Shown one piece after another: positions 19,297-28,890 of a stretch of DNA of 64,000 bases; the stretch's first letter is position 1; every line of letters starts with the position of its first letter. The notes below the pieces were generated by a model. The model was given only the letters and a program-made list of their open reading frames with translations, did not search any database and had not been told where the DNA came from. The stretch lies in NCBI RefSeq assembly GCF_030341905.1, contig NZ_JATAAF010000002.1:248001-312000 (forward strand), read 5' to 3'. The DNA comes from Porticoccus sp. W117. GTDB lineage: Bacteria > Pseudomonadota > Gammaproteobacteria > Pseudomonadales > Porticoccaceae. Made by a program: the position numbers and the translations under genes.

Positions 19297-20210
19297 TCCT
19301 CTTTACCCAGCAGGTTGCGCAGTGCCTGAGCCAGTTCCGGGTACTGAAAATGAAACCCGGCATCGGTTATTTTCTGTGGCACCACTCGCTGCCCGGTCAG
19401 GAGTAATTCCTCCGCCATTTCGCCAAACAATATTTTCGCCACCGGCGCGGGCATGGGCAACAACATGGGTCTATTCAGGGTGCAGGCCAACTGGCGACTG
19501 AACTGCAGATTGGTGACCGGCCAAGGGGCCGTGCCATTAACCGCGCCTCGCATTTCCGGGTGGTTCAGACAATAGATAAGCATGTTCACCAGGTCATCGA
19601 TATGCACCCAGGAAAACCATTGCTCACCGGATCCCAACTTACCCCCTAACCCCATTTTGAATGCTGGCAGCATTCGAGCCAGAGCGCCTTCCCCGGCTCC
19701 CAGAACCACACCGATGCGCAGGCAACAGACCCGACAACCAAGGCTGGCAAACGCGTTGGCTGACGACTCCCAGTCGCGGCAAAGGCGATGAGAAAAACAG
19801 TCCTGTGCTGAGGAATACTCCGTTAACGGTTCCTCACCCTGAGGGCCGTAATAACCAATGGCGGAGCCATTAAGCAACACCTGCGGCGGCCTGGGTGCCT
19901 GTACAAAAAAGTCGTAGAGCTGTTTGGTGGTTTCAATACGGCTGTCGCGAAACTGTTGCTTGCGGCGTTCATTCCAGCGCCCTGCAGCTAATGGCTCACC
20001 AGCCAGGTTGATGACCTGCTGAAAGGCCATCGAAGAATCCAGCTCTGTCAGAGACGAATACAACTTGACGCCATCGGGCATGCTCGCAGCAACTCTGTCG
20101 GGGTGGCGACTGATCACATGTACGCCATGTCCATCGGACAGCAAACGTCGACAGAGATATTTGCCAATAAAGCCCGTACCACCGGTTATCAATATCTGTT
20201 TTGAATTCAT
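19281..20210 (-). CDS. TIGR01777 family epimerase (SDR39U1/YfcH-like)
   Basis: The 309-residue protein starts with the NAD(P)-binding Rossmann motif [18 protein letters not shown]. It has the family markers [30 protein letters not shown] and [17 protein letters not shown], and a C-terminal DUF1731-like tail. The substrate of this extended short-chain dehydrogenase family is unknown. It runs convergent to queD, with stops overlapping by 16 bases. Confidence 0.9.
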   Translation of the reverse strand: MNSKQILITGGTGFIGKYLCRRLLSDGHGVHVISRHPDRVAASMPDGVKLYSSLTELDSSMAFQQVINLAGEPLAAGRWNERRKQQFRDSRIETTKQLYDFFVQAPRPPQVLLNGSAIGYYGPQGEEPLTEYSSAQDCFSHRLCRDWESSANAFASLGCRVCCLRIGVVLGAGEGALARMLPAFKMGLGGKLGSGEQWFSWVHIDDLVNMLIYCLNHPEMRGAVNGTAPWPVTNLQFSRQLACTLNRPMLLPMPAPVAKILFGEMAEELLLTGQRVVPQKITDAGFHFQYPELAQALRNLLGKEDQSPR

Positions 20211-20348
20211 AATCAGCCATTGAAATCGCTACATATCGATAACATAGCAAAGTTTTGAAAAGCGGATACCAAAAGTTAACGAGGAATTGCCACAGGGCCG
20301 TAAAATTTCATTGCATTGCCGTGGCCAATCAGTATCATATGCGCCTCT

Positions 20349-20427
<79 letters not shown>

Positions 20428-20515
20428 TTTACAATGGACAAGAGCCGTAAGGCTCGAAGCAACGCGCACCGGTGCGCCTTCAAGGTTGGAGAAACTACCG
20501 GAATACAGTTTTAAC

Positions 20516-20605
20516 GGTGAGCTGGCCGAGTGGCTGAAGGCGCACCCCTGCTAAGGGTGTATACGTTGATCCGTATCCAGGGTTCGAATCCCTGGCTCAC
20601 CGCCA
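20516..20605 (+). tRNA. tRNA-Ser (anticodon GCT)
   Basis: The 90-base class II tRNA has acceptor GGTGAGC/GCTCACC, anticodon loop CTGCTAA, a long variable arm (TATACGTTGATCCGTATC), T-arm CAGGGTTCGAATCCCTG and encoded CCA. A strong terminator follows after 1 base. Confidence 0.96.
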
Positions 20606-20606
20606 T

Positions 20607-20640
20607 AAAAAAACCCGTCTCGATAGAGGCGGGTTTTTTT
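20607..20640 (+). terminator. Terminator of the tRNA-Pro/tRNA-Ser unit
   Basis: The hairpin AACCCGTCTC/GAGGCGGGTT with a short GATA loop is flanked by A-run and T-run, ending in seven T residues. Confidence 0.92.
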
Positions 20641-20762
20641 ATGGCGGTGAGCCAACGATGAGTGCCTTTACACAAAATTTACCCACCCCTTACAGTCAGC
20701 ATACCCAAACTTGCACAAGCCCCTCATACACTCTAAGCGTCTAAAACAAATGGGGCGAAGTT

Positions 20763-23024
20763 ATGAAATTGCGGGTAGTGTGTTTGGCGTTGATGGTTTT
20801 TGTGATTGCTGGTTGTGGCGGTGGTGGTGGTTCCGACAACAGCAGCGGCAGTGGTACGCCGGATCCTGTTCCGGTTCCTGACCCCGATCCTGTTCCAGAC
20901 CCAGATCCAGACCCCAACCCTCCCGGTGGCGTCGACCCCTCTCGGCCTAATATCCTGCTGATTATCTCTGACGATCAAGGTCTGGATTCGTCGGCGCAAT
21001 ACGACCTGTCCATGGACCCTCCCAACACGCCAACGTTGAATGCTTTGGCGGATGACGGCCTGGTGTTTGATAACTTCTGGGCAACACCGGGTTGCACACC
21101 AACCCGCAGCAGCATTATCACCGGCAAATACGGTGTGAATACAGGCGTGACGGCTATTGGCGATCGCCTGCCCGACGACGAGGTGACGTTGCATTCGTTT
21201 CTCGCCAACGATGCAGCCACTGCGACCTACGGCTCTGCCCTGGTGGGCAAGTGGCACCTGGGTGGGGGCGGCGTTGCAGACAGTCACCCCAACGACATGG
21301 GCATCCCGCACTTTGCCGGTTTACTGGGTGGGGGTTTGAACGACTACAACCAGTGGAATTTCACTGTCAATGGGCAAACGTCCCAATCCACCACTTACAA
21401 CACCACAGCATTGACTGACCAGGCGCTCGACTGGATGCAATCCCAGTCTGGCCCCTGGTTTTTGTGGCTCGCCTATGTCGCGCCTCATTCGCCATTTCAT
21501 TTACCACCTGAGGATTTACACAGCGCAAACCTGTCGGGAACGGATACAGACATTGGCAACAATTCGCGGGATTATTACCTGGCCGCCATTGAAGCCATGG
21601 ACGCAGAAATTGGCCGACTGCTGAATTCCATGGGGCAGGAACAGCGAGACAACACGATTATTTTGTACATTGGCGACAACGGCAGCCCAGCCAGGGTTAC
21701 CGATCAGCTGGTGTACAGCAACGGCTCCAAAGGCAGCCTGACCGAAGGTGGTGTGCGCGTGCCGCTGGTGGTTTCCGGTGCCGGTATTACCCGGCAGAAC
21801 CAGCGCGAGACTGCCCTGGTGAACAGCACCGATCTGTTTGCCACCATTACTGAATTGGCGGGCAGCAGTACTACTTCGATTCACGACAGCCAGAGTTTTG
21901 CCGGTTTGCTTGCAGATGCCAACAGCCCATCCAGGGAGTATATCTACACCGATTTTGACAGCGATCAGTTCTCCGGCTGGGCCATTCGCAATGATCGCTA
22001 CAAACTGGTGGAATTCAGTGATGGCAGCCAAACACTGTATGACTTAATCGATAACCCGGATGAAACCAATGACCTGTTGTTGAGCGGGTTGGATTTCTCC
22101 ACCACTGTGGATCAGCTGCGCACCGAAGCACTGCAAATTCGCCAGGGGGCAGGGGGTGGCACCGGTATTCCTCCCAGCGGCGAACCGGTGGATATAACCG
22201 GCACCATACTCACCAACCTGAGCGCCAATTGCCAGGACTACATCAACAACTATGAGTCGTCGGCGCGGGACGTGAATAACAATGTGCTGTTTACCGGGGC
22301 GCTGACCATCAGCGTCAATGGCGACAAGTGTGTGATTCAGTCCAATGGCATTCCCAACCACGATTTCAACGATGGCAGCCGCAGCTTTGCCAACGACGTG
22401 TCGGAGCAAAACCAGAATTACGAAATCACGGTGAGCCCGCAATTTGCCGCCCAGGCAACCCCCATTGCCATTGGTTCGGATAATGGTGTGATGCTCAACG
22501 GCGTTAAAGTCGATCTGCTGGCCGCCGCCTGTTTTGGGGTGGGGGATGAGCGTACCGGCTGCAACAACATGGATCAGCCCTGGCGCTTCGACCCGGTGTT
22601 TGAAAACAGCGCCTTTTCTTTGGACAGCCACAACGCCCATGCCCAGCCCAACGGCAGCTACCACTACCACGGTTCACCCAATGCCCTGTTTCATACTCAC
22701 ACCAATATTGAATCCCCGGTGGTGGGTTTTGCCGCTGACGGCTTCCCCATATTTGGCACCTGGTTCGATGACAATGGCTCAGTGCGTCAAGCCACCTCAA
22801 GCTATCGCCTGAGAAACGGCAATCGGCCCACCGGAGAGGGCAGCCCCGGTGGTAGTTACGATGGTACCTACCGCGACGACTACGAATACGTGGATGGCCT
22901 GGGTGATCTCGACGAGTGCAATGGTATGACCGTGAACGGCGTTTACGGCTACTACATCACCGAAGAATTTCCCTACATGATGGCTTGCCTGAAGGGCGAG
23001 GTTGATCCTTCTTTTGTTCGTTGA
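20763..23024 (+). CDS. Lipoprotein sulfatase fused to a YHYH domain
   Basis: The 753-residue product has a lipobox signal peptide (VFVIAGCGGGGG) and then a Asp/Pro repeat linker (PDPVPVPDPDP). A type I sulfatase domain (about residues 60-450) follows, with metal-binding Asp70-Asp71 (ISDDQG) and the formylglycine motif Cys111-T-P-T-Arg115, plus GKWHLGG and YIGDNG. A second domain from about residue 475 contains Tyr-His-Tyr-His at 633-636 (NGSYHYHGSP) and GFAADGFPIFG, the YHYH family signature. The sulfatase part should hydrolyse sulfate esters, for example of marine polysaccharides, at the outer membrane. The role of YHYH domains is unknown. The Cys type needs formylglycine maturation by FGE or AtsB, neither of which is in this window. 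Confidence 0.88.
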   Translation: MKLRVVCLALMVFVIAGCGGGGGSDNSSGSGTPDPVPVPDPDPVPDPDPDPNPPGGVDPSRPNILLIISDDQGLDSSAQYDLSMDPPNTPTLNALADDGLVFDNFWATPGCTPTRSSIITGKYGVNTGVTAIGDRLPDDEVTLHSFLANDAATATYGSALVGKWHLGGGGVADSHPNDMGIPHFAGLLGGGLNDYNQWNFTVNGQTSQSTTYNTTALTDQALDWMQSQSGPWFLWLAYVAPHSPFHLPPEDLHSANLSGTDTDIGNNSRDYYLAAIEAMDAEIGRLLNSMGQEQRDNTIILYIGDNGSPARVTDQLVYSNGSKGSLTEGGVRVPLVVSGAGITRQNQRETALVNSTDLFATITELAGSSTTSIHDSQSFAGLLADANSPSREYIYTDFDSDQFSGWAIRNDRYKLVEFSDGSQTLYDLIDNPDETNDLLLSGLDFSTTVDQLRTEALQIRQGAGGGTGIPPSGEPVDITGTILTNLSANCQDYINNYESSARDVNNNVLFTGALTISVNGDKCVIQSNGIPNHDFNDGSRSFANDVSEQNQNYEITVSPQFAAQATPIAIGSDNGVMLNGVKVDLLAAACFGVGDERTGCNNMDQPWRFDPVFENSAFSLDSHNAHAQPNGSYHYHGSPNALFHTHTNIESPVVGFAADGFPIFGTWFDDNGSVRQATSSYRLRNGNRPTGEGSPGGSYDGTYRDDYEYVDGLGDLDECNGMTVNGVYGYYITEEFPYMMACLKGEVDPSFVR

Positions 23025-23093
23025 ATGGCGCTGCCCATGTCGGAGAATCCCTGTGTATAATCGGTGTTTCAACGATTATCACAAGAGCATGGT

Positions 23094-24017
23094 ATGCCCT
23101 CATTTCCCCGCATTGGCCTGATGGCCCGAGTTCAATATCCCGAAGTTGTGGATTCGTTGCGTTACCTGATCAGCGATTTGGGTGCTGATCACAGCCTGAT
23201 GGTTGAGGCTCGTGCGGCTGCCTTTCTTAAGGAAGAGAGTCTTGACGACGAGGGCATCGACTACCCGGTGTGCGAATGCCAGGAATTTGCTGATTGTATT
23301 GACCTTGCCATCCTGGTGGGAGGGGACGGCAGTATGCTCAGTGCCGCCCGCGAGATGGTGGATTTTGATGTGCCATTGCTGGGTATCAACCGCGGTCGTC
23401 TGGGATTTCTCAACGACATTTACCCGGATGAAATTGGCCCGCGGGTGCGCGAGGTGCTGGCGGGGAATTACATCGAATCCAGCCGCTTTCTGTTGGAAAC
23501 TGCCGTGACGCGTAATGGCACAGAGATAGGTGCGGGAATTGCTCTTAACGATGTGGTACTGCACCCCGGCCAGTCGGTGCGAATGATGGAATTTGAACTC
23601 TATATCGACGGCCACTTCGTCAACAGCCAGCGGTCTGACGGTTTGATTGTGGCCACGCCCACCGGCTCCACCGCCTACGCACTTTCCGGAGGCGGCCCAA
23701 TATTGAACCCGGACCTTGACGCCATCGTGCTGGTGCCCATGAATCCCCACACCCTCAGCAGCCGCCCCATTGTGGTTCCAGGCAACAGCGAAATTGAAAT
23801 TCGCGTCAGCGACCTCAATGAACTGCACCCCTTTGTTACCTGCGACGGCCAGAACCATGTGGAAACTGAGCCGGGGGACGTTATCAGTATTCGCAAAAAG
23901 GCCAAGCAACTGCGCCTGATTCACCCCAGTGATCACAACTTCTACGAAATTTGCCGCAGCAAATTGGGCTGGGGCAGCCGCGTTGGCGCCATCCATCGCA
24001 ATAATAAAAACCCCTAA
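23094..24017 (+). CDS. nadK: NAD kinase
   Basis: The 307-residue protein has the NAD kinase signatures LVGGDGSMLSAAR (GGDG), GINRGRLGFLND, DGLIVATPTGSTAYALSGGG and TCDGQN. It makes NADP from NAD with ATP or polyphosphate. ATG 23094 begins with PSFPRIGLMAR, the usual start of the family; an upstream in-frame ATG at 23064 adds 10 residues of no family character. The stop directly abuts the start of the rhomboid gene. Confidence 0.96.
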   Translation: MPSFPRIGLMARVQYPEVVDSLRYLISDLGADHSLMVEARAAAFLKEESLDDEGIDYPVCECQEFADCIDLAILVGGDGSMLSAAREMVDFDVPLLGINRGRLGFLNDIYPDEIGPRVREVLAGNYIESSRFLLETAVTRNGTEIGAGIALNDVVLHPGQSVRMMEFELYIDGHFVNSQRSDGLIVATPTGSTAYALSGGGPILNPDLDAIVLVPMNPHTLSSRPIVVPGNSEIEIRVSDLNELHPFVTCDGQNHVETEPGDVISIRKKAKQLRLIHPSDHNFYEICRSKLGWGSRVGAIHRNNKNP

Positions 24018-24890
24018 ATGACAGTCAACGAAAACAGCTGGACGTTGGTGGCGCAGTTTTCCCTGGATTGGAATCCGGAAAAACTGCTGGCTGAGTTACA
24101 GCGTCGGGGCATCAATCACCGAATTGTGCGTGACGAACAGCGTCAATCCCTATGGATCGAACAGCCAGAACATATTGTGGAAGTGGATCAACTGGTGCGT
24201 AAGGTTCAGGAGCCGGAGCGCAGAGCCGCTCAAGACCCTTGGCGTTATGGCAGTGCTACTCCACTGCGAAGACAATCGCATAACGTAGATATAAAGAAGT
24301 TGGCTTCTCAGGCTGGAAATCTATTTCGCCAGTTTCCAGTGGTGATGTGGGCCATTACATTCAGCTTGGCTGGCGCTCTATTAGATGCGAGGTTTGATCA
24401 TCTTGTAAGCTTTTTTTACTTTCCAACAACAGAGGAATGGTCTCTATCTACAATTTGGCGCTGGCTAACTCCTATCTTTTTGCACTTTGGCATCAGCCAT
24501 GTGGTATTTAACTGTCTTTGGCTGTGGGTGTTTGGCAGCCGTTTAGAACACGTTCTGGGTAGTGCTAAATTACTCTTACTTATCACTCTTACTGGGTTGG
24601 GTGGCAATATTGCGCAGTATTTATGGAGCCAGTCAGTATCTTTTGGGGGGATGTCCGGCGTTGTATTTGGGTTAATGGGCTATCTGTGTGTGCGCCAGAA
24701 GTTGAAACCGCATCCTCTACTGAATCTGCCCCCCATGCTCTACGGCATAATGTTTATCTTTCTGGTGCTTGGTATAACCGGTACTCTTTGGCAGCTGTTT
24801 GGCTCTGCCATTGCTAACGGGGCCCACCTCGGTGGTTTACTCACCGGTATGGCGTTGGCACTGATGTCGTCGCCAGCGCCAAAGCGCTGA
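24018..24890 (+). CDS. Rhomboid intramembrane serine protease (GlpG-like)
   Basis: The 290-residue protein has a soluble N-terminal domain of about 95 residues, then six membrane helices. The catalytic Ser lies in SFGGMSGVVFGLMGY and the His in NGAHLGGLLTG. The oxyanion/loop segment HFGISHVVFNCLWLWVFG is also typical of GlpG. It should cleave membrane proteins within or near the bilayer. The start abuts the nadK stop (TAA-ATG), which suggests co-transcription. Base composition in the membrane part is somewhat more AT-rich than in nadK. Confidence 0.92.
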   Translation: MTVNENSWTLVAQFSLDWNPEKLLAELQRRGINHRIVRDEQRQSLWIEQPEHIVEVDQLVRKVQEPERRAAQDPWRYGSATPLRRQSHNVDIKKLASQAGNLFRQFPVVMWAITFSLAGALLDARFDHLVSFFYFPTTEEWSLSTIWRWLTPIFLHFGISHVVFNCLWLWVFGSRLEHVLGSAKLLLLITLTGLGGNIAQYLWSQSVSFGGMSGVVFGLMGYLCVRQKLKPHPLLNLPPMLYGIMFIFLVLGITGTLWQLFGSAIANGAHLGGLLTGMALALMSSPAPKR

Positions 24891-24928
24891 TATAATCCGC
24901 AGTCTTTTCTATAAGCCCGGCCAGATTT

Positions 24929-25186
24929 ATGGATTTTCAGCAGCTTCTCAATAATATCACCCCGGATATCTACCAAAACCTCAAGCGCTCGGTGGAACTG
25001 GGCAAATGGCCCGATGGCAACGCCCTGACCGCAGAACAGCGAGAGCTGTGTATGCAGGCAGTGATTGCCTACGAGCACAAGCATCTGCCCCCGGAAAAGC
25101 GCAGCGGTTATGTACCCCCCAAACCCACTGATTGCGAAACAGACTTGTCTCTGGATGATGCCGAAACCCTGAAGTGGAAGCAGTAG
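24929..25186 (+). CDS. YeaC family protein (DUF1315)
   Basis: The 85-residue acidic protein begins MDFQQLLNNITPDIYQNLKR and has SVELGKWPDGNALTAEQRE, which is nearly the E. coli YeaC core. The function is unknown. The stop codon abuts the ATG of the DUF2797 gene. Confidence 0.9.
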   Translation: MDFQQLLNNITPDIYQNLKRSVELGKWPDGNALTAEQRELCMQAVIAYEHKHLPPEKRSGYVPPKPTDCETDLSLDDAETLKWKQ

Positions 25187-26017
25187 ATGAATGCCAATTG
25201 CCATAGCGGCCACCTGAAAAAAATGATCGTGGAGTTGGCCGACAAGGTGCACTATCAATTGCCTCTGGACGATCAACGAATAGACCTCAATCCGCTGGTG
25301 GGGGAGCAGCTACGGCTGGAATACGCCGGCGACATTCACTGCCATCACTGCGGCCGCAAAACCAAAAAAAGCTTTAATCAAGGTTATTGTTACCCTTGTT
25401 TTAGTCGTCTGGCTCAGTGCGATAGCTGCATTATCAGCCCGGAAAAATGCCACTACGAACAAGGCACCTGCCGGGAGCCGGAATGGGGCGAACAGTTCTG
25501 CATGACCGACCACATTGTCTACCTGGCAAACTCATCGGGTATCAAGGTGGGCATTACCCGCATCAATCAGATTCCCACTCGCTGGATCGACCAGGGGGCG
25601 GTACAGGCGTTACCGATTTTGCGAGTTGCCACACGGCAGCAATCCGGCCTGGTGGAAGACGCGCTGCGCCAGCATGTAGCGGACAAAACCAATTGGCGCG
25701 CCATGCTTAAAAATGATGTGGTGGAAATGGATTTGGCCGCCAAACGGGACGAACTGTTTGACCTGTGCAATAGCGAACTGGCGCAATTGACCGACCGCTT
25801 TGGCATTAACGCCATCCAGCCTGTCGACGACGCTGAGGCGATAAATATCGATTACCCGGTGATCGAGTACACCACCAAAGTCACCAGTTTTAATTTCGAC
25901 AAAACCCCGGTGGTTGAAGGCCGTTTAATGGGCATTAAAGGCCAGTACCTGATGTTCGATACCGGGGTAATCAATATTCGTAAATTTACCGCTTATAACA
26001 TTACTGTCAATTTTTAA
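25187..26017 (+). CDS. DUF2797 family protein with Cys/His cluster
   Basis: The 276-residue protein carries a zinc-ribbon-like N-terminal cluster (CHHCGRKTKKSF, GYCYPCFSRLAQCDSC, EKCHYEQGTC). It then has a central VYLANSSGIKVGITR with IPTRWIDQGA, which looks like a GIY-YIG-type fold, as annotated for DUF2797. The activity is not known. It abuts the yeaC-like gene, an arrangement seen in related gammaproteobacteria. Confidence 0.87.
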   Translation: MNANCHSGHLKKMIVELADKVHYQLPLDDQRIDLNPLVGEQLRLEYAGDIHCHHCGRKTKKSFNQGYCYPCFSRLAQCDSCIISPEKCHYEQGTCREPEWGEQFCMTDHIVYLANSSGIKVGITRINQIPTRWIDQGAVQALPILRVATRQQSGLVEDALRQHVADKTNWRAMLKNDVVEMDLAAKRDELFDLCNSELAQLTDRFGINAIQPVDDAEAINIDYPVIEYTTKVTSFNFDKTPVVEGRLMGIKGQYLMFDTGVINIRKFTAYNITVNF

Positions 26018-26023
26018 GCAAAC

Positions 26024-26105
26024 GGTGGATTACGCTTCGCTAATCCACCCTACAATACACCATTACCCTACCCGTAGGGTGGATTAGCTGAAGGCGTAAT
26101 CCACC
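26024..26105. repeat. Intergenic GGTGGATTA palindrome pair
   Basis: Two hairpins share GGTGGATTA...TAATCCACC. The left one (26024-26049) has the loop CGCTTCGC; the right one ends at 26105. Linked by CTACAATACACC...GTAGG, the two halves are inverted copies of each other. This GTGGATTA(G/C)CG repeat type recurs in intergenic regions of many bacterial genomes. Confidence 0.8.
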
Positions 26106-26118
26106 AAAAGGATTGACC

Positions 26119-28770
26119 ATGAAAAACGCACAACCCAAAACCATCTACCTGAAAGACTACCAGCCGCCAAACTACTTGATTGATACCACCGAACTGCGGG
26201 TGGAATTAATGGAGGAGGGCGCCACGGTAACCGCCACACTCAAGATGCGCCGCAACAGCCACGCAGGTGAAGACGCGCCATTGCTATTGCATGGTATTGA
26301 GTTGGAACTGCGCGAGTTAAAAATTGATGGCCGTGTTCTGGATGCCAATGAGTATTACGCCGATGCAGAAAGCCTGACCATCGAACAGGTGCCCGCTGAG
26401 TTTGTATTGGAATCTACCGTCTTTATCAAACCCCAGGAAAACACGTCCCTGGAAGGTCTGTACAAATCCGATGACATGTTTTGCACCCAGTGCGAGGCAG
26501 AGGGCTTTCGCAAAATCACCTATTACCTGGATCGCCCGGATGTGATGAGCGAATACACCACCACCGTAGTGGCGGACAAAGCCGGCTACCCGGTGTTGCT
26601 CAGTAACGGCAACCCCATCGACAGCGGCGAGTTGGATAACGGCCGTCATTTTGTTACCTGGCACGACCCGTTTAAAAAACCCAGCTATCTATTCGCATTG
26701 GTGGCCGGTGACCTGGAATACATCGAAGACAGTTTTACCACCATGAGCGGCCGCAATATTGAGTTGCGCATTTTTGTGGAAGAAAAAGACATCGATAAAT
26801 GCGACCACGCCATGCGTTCCCTGAAAAAATCCATGGCCTGGGATGAGGAAGTGTATGGCCGTGAGTACGACCTCGATATTTTTATGATTGTCGCCGTGGA
26901 CGCTTTCAATATGGGCGCCATGGAAAACAAAGGCCTCAATATTTTTAATACGTCAGCGGTGCTGGCAAAAACCGAAACCACCACCGATGCGGCTTTTCAA
27001 AGAGTGGAAGCTATTGTTGCCCACGAGTATTTTCACAACTGGTCCGGCAACCGGGTCACCTGTCGCGATTGGTTCCAGCTGAGTTTGAAAGAAGGTTTTA
27101 CCGTATTTCGTGACGCCGAGTTTTCAGCAGATATGGGCTCGCGGGTGGTGAAGCGGGTAGAAGATGTCAGCCTGTTGCGCACCGCTCAATTTTCCGAAGA
27201 CGCCGGCCCCATGGCTCACCCAGTGCAGCCCGCCAGTTTTATCGAAATATCCAACTTTTACACCCTTACCGTGTACGAAAAAGGCTGCGAAGTGGTGCGT
27301 ATGTATCACACTTTGCTGGGGCCGGAATTATTCCGTGAGGGCAGTGACCTCTACTTTGATCGCCACGACGGCCAGGCGGCCACCATCGAAGATTTTACCC
27401 GCTGCATGGAAGAAGTGTCCGGTCGCGACCTGACGCAATTCAAGCGCTGGTACAGCCAGGCGGGCACTCCGCGGCTGGACGTGAATGGCTCATACGACGC
27501 CGACGCGCAAACCTATACCCTGAACTTTGCCCAAAGCTGTCCGGCCACGCCGGAGTCTGCGGAAAAGCAACCCTTCCATATCCCGGTAACCTTGGGTCTG
27601 GTGGGTCAGCAGGGGGATTTGCCACTGACATTGCAGGGTGTTGAGCAAACCGAAACCTATACGGATATGGTGCTGGAAATTACCGAGAGCGAGCAGAGTT
27701 TTGTTTTTGAAAACGTCACAGAGCAACCTGTGCCGTCATTGCTGCGAGACTTTTCGGCCCCGGTAAAACTGGATTTTCCCTACAGCAATGCTGACCTGAC
27801 TTTTTTGATGAGCCGCGACAGCGACGGTTTTAACCGTTGGGACGCTTGTCAGAAACTTGCTACAGGTATCCTTGAAGGTTTGGTGCAAGCTCAGCTGGAT
27901 GGCGCCACCATGGAGCTGGATAGCAGCTTGGTGGCAGCATTCCGTACTGTGCTGAATGATGACTCTCTGGATCCAGCCATGGTGGCGCTGATGCTGAAAC
28001 TGCCCAGCGAAGCCTACCTGGCAGAAGAAGCGGACGTTATCCATGTGGATGAAATTCACAACGCCCGTGAGTTTGTGCGCGACCAACTGGCGCAGCAACT
28101 GAAAGCGGAATTTCAAGCCGCTTACGATAGCAATCAGGTGAGTGAACCCTACGAACCCAGTGCCGCACAGATCGCCAAGCGCAGCCTGAAAAATGTTGCG
28201 CTCGGTTATTTGATGCTGGCGGACGATGATGCCATTTCACTGGCACGCAGCCAGTACGACAATGCCAACAATATGACCGACAGCGCCGCCGCACTGGCAC
28301 TGTTGGTATGCAGCGACAAACCGCAAGCGCAACATCAGGCCGCTGAATTAATTATCGCATTCTATGAAAAATGGCAACAAGAGGCGTTGGTGGTCAACCA
28401 ATGGTTTACCGTACAGGCCATCGCACCGCAGCAGGGGGCTGTAGAGCGGGTGAGAGAATTAATGCAGCACCCGGCGTTCGATATCAAAAACCCCAACAAA
28501 GTGCGCTCCCTGATCGGTGCTTTCTGCGCCAACAACCACGTTAACTTCCACCGCACCGATGGCGCCGGTTACCAACTGCTGGCGGATATGGTGATCGAAC
28601 TTAACACCCTCAACCCACAAATTGCCGCCCGCCTGCTGGCGCCGCTGAGTAAATGGCAAAAGCAAATTCCGCAAAGGCAGCAATTGATGAAAGAGCAATT
28701 GAGCCGGATTCTGGCAACAGAAGAATTGTCGAAAGATGTCTATGAGGTGGTGTCGAAGAGTTTGAAGTGA
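26119..28770 (+). CDS. pepN: Aminopeptidase N
   Basis: The 883-residue M1 metallopeptidase has the exopeptidase motif GAMEN in FNMGAMENKGLNIF. The zinc site HEYFH has His302, Glu303 and His306, with the third ligand Glu325 (LKEG). C-terminal helical domains match the E. coli PepN length. It removes N-terminal residues from peptides in the cytoplasm. ATG 26119 is preferred over TTG 26113 because AAGGA lies 6 bases upstream of it. The stop codon lies inside a strong hairpin. Confidence 0.97.
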   Translation: MKNAQPKTIYLKDYQPPNYLIDTTELRVELMEEGATVTATLKMRRNSHAGEDAPLLLHGIELELRELKIDGRVLDANEYYADAESLTIEQVPAEFVLESTVFIKPQENTSLEGLYKSDDMFCTQCEAEGFRKITYYLDRPDVMSEYTTTVVADKAGYPVLLSNGNPIDSGELDNGRHFVTWHDPFKKPSYLFALVAGDLEYIEDSFTTMSGRNIELRIFVEEKDIDKCDHAMRSLKKSMAWDEEVYGREYDLDIFMIVAVDAFNMGAMENKGLNIFNTSAVLAKTETTTDAAFQRVEAIVAHEYFHNWSGNRVTCRDWFQLSLKEGFTVFRDAEFSADMGSRVVKRVEDVSLLRTAQFSEDAGPMAHPVQPASFIEISNFYTLTVYEKGCEVVRMYHTLLGPELFREGSDLYFDRHDGQAATIEDFTRCMEEVSGRDLTQFKRWYSQAGTPRLDVNGSYDADAQTYTLNFAQSCPATPESAEKQPFHIPVTLGLVGQQGDLPLTLQGVEQTETYTDMVLEITESEQSFVFENVTEQPVPSLLRDFSAPVKLDFPYSNADLTFLMSRDSDGFNRWDACQKLATGILEGLVQAQLDGATMELDSSLVAAFRTVLNDDSLDPAMVALMLKLPSEAYLAEEADVIHVDEIHNAREFVRDQLAQQLKAEFQAAYDSNQVSEPYEPSAAQIAKRSLKNVALGYLMLADDDAISLARSQYDNANNMTDSAAALALLVCSDKPQAQHQAAELIIAFYEKWQQEALVVNQWFTVQAIAPQQGAVERVRELMQHPAFDIKNPNKVRSLIGAFCANNHVNFHRTDGAGYQLLADMVIELNTLNPQIAARLLAPLSKWQKQIPQRQQLMKEQLSRILATEELSKDVYEVVSKSLK

Positions 28771-28798
28771 CAAGAGCGGCGTGTCGCCGCTCTTGTCA
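28768..28798. terminator. Hairpin containing the pepN stop codon
   Basis: TGACAAGAGCGGCG and CGCCGCTCTTGTCA form a perfect 14-bp stem with a TGT loop, and the first three bases are the pepN stop. No T-run follows, so it is either a stabilising 3' end or part of the repeat element that begins inside it. Confidence 0.7.
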
Positions 28799-28884
28799 TC
28801 CTGAGGAGCCCGGAGGGCGACGTGAGGATCTCACAACTTTCAGACCCTGAGATCCTCACGGTCGCTTCGCTCCCTCAGGATGAC
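28795..28884. repeat. Intergenic palindromic repeat, GTCATYCTGAG type, copy 1
   Basis: The element starts GTCATCCTGAGGAGCCC and ends CTCAGGATGAC. Inner arms GTGAGGATCTC and GAGATCCTCAC are also complementary. It fills the gap between convergent genes. Confidence 0.8.
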
Positions 28885-28890
28885 GGTAAC

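Noticed and set aside
23100-23996. 298-codon minus-strand frame
   Set aside because: It mirrors nadK exactly and has no recognisable domains.
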